A stretch of 9,198 bases of DNA. Source: Chitinophagaceae bacterium (GTDB lineage Bacteria; Bacteroidota; Bacteroidia; Chitinophagales; Chitinophagaceae). Positions within the stretch are counted from its first letter, which is position 1, and every line of letters starts with the position of its first letter. Below the pieces are notes generated by a model that searched no databases, was not told the DNA's origin, and saw nothing but the letters and a program-made list of their open reading frames with translations. Of this stretch, positions 1 to 7,347 are shown piece by piece. The stretch lies in assembly GCA_947489175.1 (NCBI GenBank), contig CANLED010000062.1, positions 1 to 9,198 on the forward strand, read 5' to 3'. The translations under genes were made by a program, and so were the position numbers.

Positions 1-317
1 GTAGAAATAGCTATGCTAGCTGTGGATGATTCTATGGTTTTGCTATCCAATAAAAAATTATCTGAGTCTTTTTTAGTGGTTAAATCAACCTTTACCCCAG
101 CACTTGGGATTTTAGATGAAACATTTACGTTAAATGTATATGTTCCTGAACTTGCTGAAGCAGTTGCCGTACCTGGATCAGGGTCAATTGTAAAGGAAAT
201 ATTTTCTTCTGTTACTACAACAGGTGGTGGCACCGGTGGTGTGGTTTTAGCTTTTTTGCAAGAAGTTAACATACTCAACGATAACAAAATAGCACTATAA
301 TAAAGGACTTTCCTCAT
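1..317 (-). CDS. Predicted lipoprotein of unknown function (3' end cut by window edge)
   Basis: The frame opens with ATG at 317-315 and stays open to the window edge, giving 105 complete codons. Residues 1-20 form a lipoprotein signal peptide: M-R-K, then a hydrophobic stretch (YYSAILLSLSM), then the lipobox L-T-S-C with the lipidated Cys at 20, followed by Lys-Lys. A short proline-rich tether (TTPPVPPPVVV, about 25-35) leads into a Ser/Thr-rich region with alternating beta-type residues that looks like an Ig-like or other beta-sandwich fold. I recognise no family. It is expected to sit at the outer membrane, facing either side. It lies 38 bp downstream of the PorP/SprF gene on the same strand with no convincing terminator between, so co-transcription with the secretion cassette is possible. 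The plus-strand ORF at 13-300 is its shadow. The lipoprotein call is firm and the function is unknown. Confidence 0.85.
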   Translation of the reverse strand, partial: MRKVLYYSAILLSLSMLTSCKKAKTTPPVPPPVVVTEENISFTIDPDPGTATASASSGTYTFNVNVSSKIPSAGVKVDLTTKKDSDNFLLDSKTIESSTASIAIS

Positions 318-355
318 GTTCAATTTTTTTTAAAAATAAGAAGAAAAAACAATTT

Positions 356-1369
356 TTACCAAATATTCCTTGGACAAAGGTCCCCAAATTTATTATTGAG
401 CGTAAAACCAAGTACAATTTCATGTGTTCCTCTGTTCATTGTACTCAATAAATACTTTCCCCTGTTCAAATCATACGAGTAACTGATGTTAACAGTTTGA
501 GCTACATTCATTCCCACCATGCCTGCCAATCCATCACCATTTCTTAAGTTTCCACCAATCCACAATAAATCTCTGTACTGAATTTTTGTATTGAAATCCA
601 ATGATACAGGAGTTGATGCAATGTACCTTACCATTACAGATGGAATGGCCGATATATCAGGACCAAGCTGTAATCTATATCCTGCGGTAGCAAATATATG
701 TGGTACCAATGTTGATTTGTAAGCAGCATCATCTACTAACTTTATTTTAATGGGAATAATTTGTTGAGCAGATAATCCAATGAAATACTTTGATGAATAA
801 ATCCATAATCCTGCATTCAATTCTGGTGTCAATTTTGTTAAATCACCAGTATTGTTACCGATGGCAGGATCAAATGAATTTGCCAAAGTAATTTTACTTC
901 TGTTGATATTGGTGGATGAAAACCCTAGCCCAAATCCTGCTGCCAAACTAGTTCTTGCTGATAATCCTTGATGATATGCATAAGTTGCATAAGTTGTACT
1001 TCTATTGATATATCCTGTCTGATAATTCACTACCGTAAATCCCAATCCATGATGGGGTTCTGCAGCTGCATAGTTGGCCCAATATTCGCTACCACGGGGG
1101 TTACCACCTTGCATTTCAAAGGAAGAAACAGACCCGCGGTAATCTTTTTTGCCAATGGGCCCATGTATAGTGGCATAAAATGTTTTGGGTGCCCCATCAA
1201 TGCCTACCCACTGATTTCTTGCGCTTAACTTAACGTCTACATAATTCTCAATTCCACCAATGGCAGGATTCACAATATAATTGTTCATGATATATTGTGT
1301 ATAGTGTGGGCGCTGTTGCGCCGATGTATACTGACTCAAAAACAACAATACATAAACTATTCTCTTCAT
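356..1369 (-). CDS. PorP/SprF-family type IX secretion system outer-membrane protein
   Basis: The 337-residue product has a signal peptide (MKRIVYVLLFLSQYTSA, cleavage about 17/18). It then shows the family's N-terminal signature: Q-x-x-x-HYTQYIMNNYIVNPAIGG (19-39), then R-N-Q-W-V-G-x-x-G-A-P-x-T (51-63) and an H-G-P-I-G segment (69-73). The rest is amphipathic beta-strand sequence of an outer-membrane barrel. It ends in the usual shape, with H-E-I-V-L-G-F near the C-terminus and a final C-P-R-N-I-W with a terminal aromatic residue. Members are known accessory proteins of the Bacteroidetes T9SS; SprF is needed for surface delivery of SprB, which has a type B sorting domain. The start is 5 bp downstream of the stop of the large type B cargo gene, so the two are almost certainly one transcript and this protein is probably the cargo's dedicated partner. 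PorP/SprF proteins are highly paralogous, so I give no symbol. Confidence 0.95.
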   Translation of the reverse strand: MKRIVYVLLFLSQYTSAQQRPHYTQYIMNNYIVNPAIGGIENYVDVKLSARNQWVGIDGAPKTFYATIHGPIGKKDYRGSVSSFEMQGGNPRGSEYWANYAAAEPHHGLGFTVVNYQTGYINRSTTYATYAYHQGLSARTSLAAGFGLGFSSTNINRSKITLANSFDPAIGNNTGDLTKLTPELNAGLWIYSSKYFIGLSAQQIIPIKIKLVDDAAYKSTLVPHIFATAGYRLQLGPDISAIPSVMVRYIASTPVSLDFNTKIQYRDLLWIGGNLRNGDGLAGMVGMNVAQTVNISYSYDLNRGKYLLSTMNRGTHEIVLGFTLNNKFGDLCPRNIW

Positions 1370-1374
1370 CTCAA

Positions 1375-4300
1375 TTATTTAATGATGGTAACGTAACCTG
1401 CAATTTTACTTCTTCCACTCTTTGGATCAATTACATAATAATAGGTTCCCGAAGGTAATGGATTTCCTTTATAAGTCCCATCCCAAGAGGTTCCGTAACC
1501 AATCGATCTGTAAACTAACAACCCTTGAGTGTTGAACACTTCTATGATACAGCCAGGGTATTGGTCTAAGTACTTTACTTCCCACCTATCATTAAATCCA
1601 TCATTGTTAGGCGTAAAAGTATTCGGTGGTTTTGGCAATTTAAGCACTGTAACCAGTAAGTCATCAAATGAAGTACAACCTCCCCTACCTGTTACTGCTA
1701 ATGTATAAATGACATCTTGTTGTGGAAATACAACCTTAGGTTGTAGTACATACCTTTCATTTAAATAGATGGCTGGATCCCAAAAATAGGTCAAACCATT
1801 GCCCGAAGCTGTTGCATTGATAATTTTTTGTCCATCATCCAAAACATACATATCAGGACCTGCAGATATCTTAGGGTATGGATGTACCGTAATTGCTTTT
1901 GAAGCTGTGTCTGAAATACAACCTTCTGAACTGATTACATACATACTTACGTTAAAAGTACCAGTTGTTCTAAAAAGGTAATTAGGGTCTTTAGCTACAT
2001 CTGTTGTGCCATTGTTAAAGTCCCAATTCCATTCAGTTATTGGCCTAACCAATCCATCACTCGTATTTTTAAAAAGGATGGGAGTTCCAATACATGCCGA
2101 GTCAGCACTTGCAAAACTTGCTTTGGGTTGTGGGAATACATCTACCAATGTCCTCGTTAATGAATCCTTACAATTGTTATTGCTGGTTACAACAAGCTTA
2201 ATATCATAGCTTTGGAGATTTTTGAAATTATGATTTCCATCAATAGTTACCGCTGCAGTTTGATCAAAAACATCCCCAAAATTCCATAAATATGTCATGC
2301 TAGTTGCGTCAGGAATCGTTGTCTTATTTATAAACAATGCTTTCCCGATTGGCAAACATACTTTTGGTAAATCAAAATTCACAATTGGAAGTGGGTTAAC
2401 AATGATCGACATTGTTTTAGGCACACTCGTACATCCATTGTTAGTAACAACATCCAAGGTTGCATTGTATGGTTTGAATACTGTATATGTATAGGGTACA
2501 TCATTCCCATTTAATTTTGGCTGTACAGGTGTTCCATCGCCAAAATTCCAATTCCATGTAACTATGTTTCCAGCATTTGCAATTGATTTATCGGTGAATG
2601 TTATCGGATTTTTTTCACATTGCAACGCTGAAATGCTGAAATCTGAAGTCGGTCTTGGCCAAACCAACATGTCTTGTGATGTGAAAATGCTGCATGCATT
2701 TGATGATGTAAAAGTGTATTTAATTGGGAAGATGCCAGCTCCCGAAATAGATGGATCGTATACACCACTTGCATTCACCGCAGTACCAGTATACAATTCA
2801 ACACCTTTAGGGATACCTGAAACATCAACGTAGGTTGCTTGGGTGATTTGCCTCGGTATGGCTTCTAAACAGATACCAGGCAATGGCTCAAATGAAACCA
2901 GTGGACTACCTTTCAACGTTATTGTTCTTAATTCATCATCAGAACATGATCCTCCTGAATAGGCCCGAACTCGAATGGTGATTGTTTTGGTTGGCTGATT
3001 TTGAAAGTTTGCATATAGATATTTATATGTCTTATTCAAACTTGGGTTTTCATCAGTAATAAAAGATGTAGGGTTGTTTAAATCCCAATAAATTTCAAGT
3101 TTTGATACAGTTCCGAAATCTACTTCAGATAAATTTTGAATTGATACTTCTTTGTTGCTGCACAATGCTGATTCATCAATTACTGAAAATCCTGCTTTTG
3201 GAGTAGCACCGTTTACTGTAAAGGTCTGTGTTAAATTTGATATACAACCAGCTGCAGATGTAACTTGAAGGTTCATGGTATAATCCCTTGCAGCAGTATA
3301 TTTATGAGAAGTGGATGCGCCCGTCCCTGTATTTGGATAAGTAGCGTTGGCGTTGGGGTCTCCAAAATTCCACAAATAGCTAAATCCTGTGCTGTTATCT
3401 GCAATTTTTATGTCGGATACAAAAAAGGCAAATGCATCACTCAAACACACTTCTGGTAATGAATAATTAACAACAGGTTTGGGATGGATGCGATAAATTC
3501 TTTTTAAAGTATCACTTTTACACCCTTTGCTGTTCTCAACCATCAATTTAATCGTTTGATCTCCCCAAGTGGCAAATGTTTGGGCAACTGTTGCGGAAGA
3601 ATTATTAAAATCTACAGGAGTTGCACCATTTCCCAATGTCCAATTCCACCTGGTAATATTACCCACATTGGCGATAGCAGTTTGATTAAACCCGATAGAT
3701 TGAGTTTCGCAAACTGGTGAACTAATCGTGAAATCAGGTGTAGGCAAAGGATGTACGGTGAATGATTTTGTTACAGTGTCACTCACGCAACCATCACTTG
3801 TAAATGAAAACAATTTAGCTGTATAGTTTCCTGGTCCACCAATCAAAATTGAAGGATCTTTTAAACTTGAGGCTGTTCCATCACTAAATGTCCAATTCCA
3901 TGAAGCAACTGTCCTGGTTTGTGCATTTGTTAAATCTGTAAACTTTGTATTTTCCCTTAAACAAACTTCTGCAGTAACGTTGAAATCAGTCTTGGGTTGA
4001 GCATATATTTGAGTCAAAGGTTTTACAATGGAATCAATACAGCCATTTTTTGACTCAATAACAAGTTTAACATTATATGGACCTGTTGTTTGATAGAAAT
4101 GTTTTGGGGATGCTTGATTGACAACATTATCAGGATTTGCAGTTGTTGCAAATTGATCTCCAAAATTCCATTTCCGTAAAAAGGTAGACTCACTTCCATC
4201 AGCAATGGAAGAAAGGTCGGTAAACTGCCCTATGCCATCAGGCAAACAAATTTTAGAAACACTGAAATCTATTACTGGATTTGGATGATTGCTGAATGTT

Positions 4301-6516
4301 AACTTTTTTTCCACGCTTTTACATCCATTAGAAGTTTCAACTACCAAGGAAGGTGTATATTGTTGTAATGCAGGATATTTGCTTATAACCGCTGCATTTG
4401 AGGAGTTTATACTTTGAGGATCAGCATTTCCAAAATTCCAATACCATTTGCTCAATGAAGTACCAGTTGCTGGTGAAGATGCGTCAAGAAATGTAACATC
4501 CTTGTTTTGACATGTTGTTCCTGAAAGTGTAAAATTTGCAGTTGGCACATTATCTACTGTTACTTCTCTGGTTACAATTTCACTCACACAACCAACATCA
4601 GTATATGCAAAGTATTTAACAGTATATTTACCTTGTGCCGCATATTTGTGTTTGACAGATTTAATTGAATCAGTCGTTCCATCTCCAAAATCCCACATGT
4701 AACCTACAATGGGACGATCCATTACAGTTGTTGTATCTAAAAATAAAACAGAATCTGAACTACAATTGGTAGATTTTAACTCAAATCCTGCTTTTGGAGG
4801 TTCGAAGACTTGCAAATCAAAATCAATTTGTTGCTCACCTGTACAACCATCTGCAGTTGGATTATTTGCTATAACTTGTATGCTGTATATTTTTATAGTG
4901 TCATATACATAATTTCCCTTCAGACTATAATAGTACACTGTCTTTCCATTTACCAGCTTACTAGAGTCTTTTTTGGGAGCATTGTCTTTGGGAATAGCAG
5001 CATAAGTAGGTACTTTCCACTCTAATGATACTGGCTCGTAAGGTAAAGTAATTGAAATGTTAAAAGGTGTGCCCTTACAAGTTGCGGGGAGCTTTACCTT
5101 TGCAAACTTGTTGCTGGTGGATAGGGTTTGATACAGATCTTTGACGTTCGAACCAGCTGAATAACCGTAAGATTCTGCTGCTGCATATCCATAAGCCAAT
5201 GCATTAAAACCAGAATCGGAGTTTAAAGTATGGTATCCTTGGGTTACATTGCTAAGATACACATAAGAATATAATGGATTCCCCGGATGCACTGTCCAAG
5301 AACTGGCGGTCACAGCATTTCCATCTAATTTAAAAGAGCTGATGCCGGTACCAGAATTAGGCATAATAATTTGTAAATGATGTTGTCTGTTTTGTGTTGC
5401 AACTAAATTAGAACTTACTAATGTAACTTTCGAAAGATTTTGCTCAATTGGATTTAGAATAATCATATCAGGGTCTAGCGGATTTGAGTTTCCATCACAA
5501 CCTTGTGTTGTGAAATATTGGGAAACAGAAATTGGTTCGTCTGATTCTATTTTATTTGGTATGTTACCAGAAAACTCATAATAACCATTAATAAAAGATG
5601 TTGATGGAATTACCAATCCATTCAATTTTATAATTGATGTTGATTTTGTTCTAATTATCCTATAAAAGTTCAAAGGTTTACTAAAACTCGGCACTGTTAA
5701 AAAACTTTTACCCCATGTAGAAAGTGGATATAATTGTTGATATAAATTATCGGAGGAATTATTCGCTCCACAATTTGCACCAATTCTGATTTTTCCAGCA
5801 CCTGAAAATACCGCGATTTTTTTACATGGGCTTGTAAGCGTTGCAACAGACTTTATGCTTGATCCTGTCAAATCATTTCCATAATATAAGCCTTGTTGTG
5901 CTGTATTATTATTTGCTCCCAAAACCTGATAAATTTCACCCTTCTGAAGCGTTATGGGATATTTGTTTCCTGCAATCCATCCATTTTTAGTATTAGCAGT
6001 TGGAATAATTTCAACTTGTGTATTGTCTTCAACAGCTATTATTGAAAAATAAGAATTTGAATTTGGTGCATTAGAAACTTGGGTGAAATTTAAGGATATA
6101 TATTCCCTTCCTAATACGTTTGTAGGAAGGCATAATGTTGCTCCTGAAACTGCGCTTTGAGTAATGTAAGAGTAGACGACAACTGGATTTTTTGCTGTAA
6201 CACGAACAGATTTATTGATGAAAATACCTTCATTATCAAGAAATGCTGTCACTGGAACTATACATGTAACTACTTGTCCAGCATTAATCGTACCAGACTG
6301 AATAATTGCCCCACCATAAATTTCAACATCATATGTAGTTGTTACGTCTGATGTGATGTATAAAGTCATTACTACAGGATTATTGGCAGTATATGGACTC
6401 ATTCCAACATGGTAAGAATAGGGAATCCAAAACTCCTTGCCTTTGTTTGAAAAGTCTTGTCCTAAGGCAGTTGCGGTAAAAAAAATTGAAAAAAAGGCTA
6501 CAATCAGTTGTCTCAT
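1375..6516 (-). CDS. Giant secreted adhesin-like protein: IgGFc-binding-like domain, PKD array, T9SS type B sorting domain
   Basis: The 1713-residue product is predicted to be surface-exposed or released. Residues 1-19 are a signal peptide (A-L-G/Q). Residues 21-456 match the IgGFc-binding N-terminal domain as found in bacteria: it starts G-K-E-F-W-I-P-Y near 26-33 and ends A-Y-G-Y-A-A-A-E-S-Y-G-Y near 441-452. Residues 457-572 are a linker domain with Cys480 and Cys558. Ten PKD-like domains follow (about 575-1547), with W-N-F-G-D type motifs at, for example, 608-612, 783-787, 1049-1053, 1323-1327 and 1411-1415. One non-PKD module sits among them at 1205-1288. A further Ig-like module (1548-1626) precedes the gliding-motility-associated (type B) C-terminal domain at about 1629-1713, with P-N-T-F-T-P-N-N-D-G-F-N-D, Y-P-G-C, W-D-G-T and G-T-Y-Y-Y-V-I-D. 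That domain directs T9SS export. Likely roles are adhesion or matrix contact; the ligand is unknown. The gene is intact, with no frameshift seen. Confidence 0.95.
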   Translation of the reverse strand: MRQLIVAFFSIFFTATALGQDFSNKGKEFWIPYSYHVGMSPYTANNPVVMTLYITSDVTTTYDVEIYGGAIIQSGTINAGQVVTCIVPVTAFLDNEGIFINKSVRVTAKNPVVVYSYITQSAVSGATLCLPTNVLGREYISLNFTQVSNAPNSNSYFSIIAVEDNTQVEIIPTANTKNGWIAGNKYPITLQKGEIYQVLGANNNTAQQGLYYGNDLTGSSIKSVATLTSPCKKIAVFSGAGKIRIGANCGANNSSDNLYQQLYPLSTWGKSFLTVPSFSKPLNFYRIIRTKSTSIIKLNGLVIPSTSFINGYYEFSGNIPNKIESDEPISVSQYFTTQGCDGNSNPLDPDMIILNPIEQNLSKVTLVSSNLVATQNRQHHLQIIMPNSGTGISSFKLDGNAVTASSWTVHPGNPLYSYVYLSNVTQGYHTLNSDSGFNALAYGYAAAESYGYSAGSNVKDLYQTLSTSNKFAKVKLPATCKGTPFNISITLPYEPVSLEWKVPTYAAIPKDNAPKKDSSKLVNGKTVYYYSLKGNYVYDTIKIYSIQVIANNPTADGCTGEQQIDFDLQVFEPPKAGFELKSTNCSSDSVLFLDTTTVMDRPIVGYMWDFGDGTTDSIKSVKHKYAAQGKYTVKYFAYTDVGCVSEIVTREVTVDNVPTANFTLSGTTCQNKDVTFLDASSPATGTSLSKWYWNFGNADPQSINSSNAAVISKYPALQQYTPSLVVETSNGCKSVEKKLTFSNHPNPVIDFSVSKICLPDGIGQFTDLSSIADGSESTFLRKWNFGDQFATTANPDNVVNQASPKHFYQTTGPYNVKLVIESKNGCIDSIVKPLTQIYAQPKTDFNVTAEVCLRENTKFTDLTNAQTRTVASWNWTFSDGTASSLKDPSILIGGPGNYTAKLFSFTSDGCVSDTVTKSFTVHPLPTPDFTISSPVCETQSIGFNQTAIANVGNITRWNWTLGNGATPVDFNNSSATVAQTFATWGDQTIKLMVENSKGCKSDTLKRIYRIHPKPVVNYSLPEVCLSDAFAFFVSDIKIADNSTGFSYLWNFGDPNANATYPNTGTGASTSHKYTAARDYTMNLQVTSAAGCISNLTQTFTVNGATPKAGFSVIDESALCSNKEVSIQNLSEVDFGTVSKLEIYWDLNNPTSFITDENPSLNKTYKYLYANFQNQPTKTITIRVRAYSGGSCSDDELRTITLKGSPLVSFEPLPGICLEAIPRQITQATYVDVSGIPKGVELYTGTAVNASGVYDPSISGAGIFPIKYTFTSSNACSIFTSQDMLVWPRPTSDFSISALQCEKNPITFTDKSIANAGNIVTWNWNFGDGTPVQPKLNGNDVPYTYTVFKPYNATLDVVTNNGCTSVPKTMSIIVNPLPIVNFDLPKVCLPIGKALFINKTTIPDATSMTYLWNFGDVFDQTAAVTIDGNHNFKNLQSYDIKLVVTSNNNCKDSLTRTLVDVFPQPKASFASADSACIGTPILFKNTSDGLVRPITEWNWDFNNGTTDVAKDPNYLFRTTGTFNVSMYVISSEGCISDTASKAITVHPYPKISAGPDMYVLDDGQKIINATASGNGLTYFWDPAIYLNERYVLQPKVVFPQQDVIYTLAVTGRGGCTSFDDLLVTVLKLPKPPNTFTPNNDGFNDRWEVKYLDQYPGCIIEVFNTQGLLVYRSIGYGTSWDGTYKGNPLPSGTYYYVIDPKSGRSKIAGYVTIIK
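1876..4794 (-). repeat. Three-domain (A-B-C) super-repeat of PKD-like modules within the giant protein
   Basis: Within residues 575-1547 of the giant protein the modules fall into three classes. Each class is recognisable by its start, its Cys spacing and its end. A modules start P-K-x-x-F (575, 841, 1464) with Cys spacing 58, 58, 58. B modules start P-T-x-x-F (658, 925, 1289) with spacing 63, 63, 62. C modules start P-[VI]-[VI]-[DN]-[FY] (747, 1014, 1377) with spacing 69, 67, 62. Unit 1 is at 3997-4794, unit 2 at 3202-3996, unit 3 at 2128-3201 and a lone A module at 1876-2127. Unit 3 begins with a divergent A' (1106-1204, Cys spacing 72) and carries an extra module X (1205-1288, at 2653-2904) before its B module. 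The copies are clearly diverged, so duplication is old and there is no DNA-level tandem identity. Confidence 0.8.
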
Positions 6517-6566
6517 TACTATGTTTAAATCAGGACTGTTAAATTATATAATATTTACATATAAAT

Positions 6567-6594
6567 AACTTGGACTTTTGATTATCAACTAAGT
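6567..6594. repeat. Small AT-rich inverted repeat between the WbqC-family gene and the giant gene
   Basis: The core TTGAT-T-ATCAA (6578-6588) is a perfect short palindrome, extended by ACTT and AAGT with a two-base bulge. It starts directly after the stop codon of the WbqC-family gene, in the 78-bp gap before the giant gene. On the minus-strand transcript it could form a weak hairpin, but no T-tract follows, so a terminator role is doubtful. It could equally be an operator for the secretion cassette or chance in AT-rich DNA. Confidence 0.3.
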
Positions 6595-7218
6595 TTAGTC
6601 AATAAATGAAAGAATTTTATTTATTGTATTTGGACCTTCATTGAATATTAAGTCTAAAATTGACATATTGGGCTTAAATCCGATTTTTTCAATAAAGACT
6701 TGCGGATATTCAAGAAAGGGACCTTTTTCTGAGGCATCATAATTTGAAGGTAGATAGAAATCTACTTTATCTAAGTTGGGCGTTATTTCAGAAATTTTGT
6801 CTTGATATATGGTTATTTTTTGTGTCAATTTAGTTTTTTTAATCATCCAATGTAAACACATCATATTCCATTCAAATAAATAAATTGGACTTTGTGAAAA
6901 TAATGTTTCCAATTCGGCTCTATAATGTATAAACCAAGGAGAATTTCCATAAACGGTTGCCAAAGTATGGAAATGACTTCTTTGCCAATTTGACTTATAA
7001 TCAATTATTACTTCTCTGTAAGGTAACTTACAACTACGTCCGCCAACTACGGGTATTGACAACTGAATTATACCATTTGATGCGGGAACCATCATCCTAT
7101 TCCTGAAAGTTGAGCGCCGAAAAATATGCTCCGGCTGAAAATAAATTTCACAAGCCTTTACTAAATCAATAAATGAATTAATCGTTGTAAAGTATTGTAA
7201 ATCAGTGTATAGTACCAT
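6595..7218 (-). CDS. WbqC-family protein
   Basis: With ATG at 7218 the product has 207 residues. Family features seen: an N-terminus of the form M-V-L-Y-T-D-L-Q-Y-F, T-F-R-N-R with the following A-S-N-G-I-I-Q-L-S-I-P-V (37-57), W-Q-R-S-H-F-x-x-L-x-x-x-Y-x-N-S-P (78-94), and the characteristic end Y-P-Q-V-F...G-F-x-P-N-x-S-I-L-D-L-I-F-N-E-G-P (171-196). WbqC-like proteins are widespread in Bacteroidetes. Some are linked to glycan or O-antigen loci, but the reaction is not established, so I assign none. The reading frame extends 20 codons upstream to an ATG at 7278, but that start lies inside the terminator hairpin of the preceding operon, and the extra residues do not resemble the family. No signal peptide is seen, so it is probably cytoplasmic. 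Confidence 0.88.
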   Translation of the reverse strand: MVLYTDLQYFTTINSFIDLVKACEIYFQPEHIFRRSTFRNRMMVPASNGIIQLSIPVVGGRSCKLPYREVIIDYKSNWQRSHFHTLATVYGNSPWFIHYRAELETLFSQSPIYLFEWNMMCLHWMIKKTKLTQKITIYQDKISEITPNLDKVDFYLPSNYDASEKGPFLEYPQVFIEKIGFKPNMSILDLIFNEGPNTINKILSFID

Positions 7219-7257
7219 ATATTTTATGTAATAATTAAGGTAATTTACGCTGTAAAT

Positions 7258-7290
7258 AAAAAAAGCCCGTAAATTCAACTTTAACAGGCT
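7258..7290 (-). terminator. Rho-independent terminator of the pyrE-HMA transcript
   Basis: Read on the minus strand, AGCCTGT pairs with ACGGGCT (one G-U wobble). The stem continues as AAA/TTT after a single bulged T and closes on a six-base loop (GTTGAA). A run of six or seven T follows immediately. The hairpin spans 7264-7290 and the T-tract ends at 7258. It lies 57 bp past the stop of the HMA-domain gene. It overlaps the longest-ORF start of the next gene and so argues for that gene's downstream start. Confidence 0.85.
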
Positions 7291-7347
7291 ATTCTATTTA
7301 ATAATATTATTGATTCCTCTCAATGCAGCTTATTTTTGAGCAAAAAA

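Noticed and set aside
13..300. Plus-strand ORF of 95 residues at the left edge
   Set aside because: It lies opposite the lipoprotein frame, which has a signal peptide and lipobox. The plus-strand product shows no start context, domain or family pattern.
318..355. Possible terminator between the PorP/SprF gene and the lipoprotein gene
   Set aside because: The gap is only A- and T-runs with no GC-bearing stem. A short A/T self-complementary stretch is expected in such sequence.
4023..4205. Minus-strand ORF of 60 residues in another frame inside the giant gene
   Set aside because: It overlaps the continuous, domain-rich frame of the giant protein. It has no recognisable features of its own.
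2276..4694. Recurring CCAAAATTCCA strings on the plus strand (for example at 2276-2286, near 2540, 3361, 4158 and 4430)
   Set aside because: They are the reverse complement of codons for W-N-F-G in the PKD motifs. They are explained by coding, not by a regulatory or mobile repeat.
5149..6456. Reading the IgGFc-binding-like domain as an immune-evasion factor that binds antibodies
   Set aside because: The domain name comes from a mammalian mucus protein. In environmental Bacteroidetes the domain is common on adhesin-like proteins, and nothing in the sequence shows antibody binding.
6517..6594. Promoter of the giant gene with -33 TTG and -7 TAnnTTTG elements
   Set aside because: I could find only partial matches (TTG followed by a TATTTATA-like string) and no spacing good enough to name a site.
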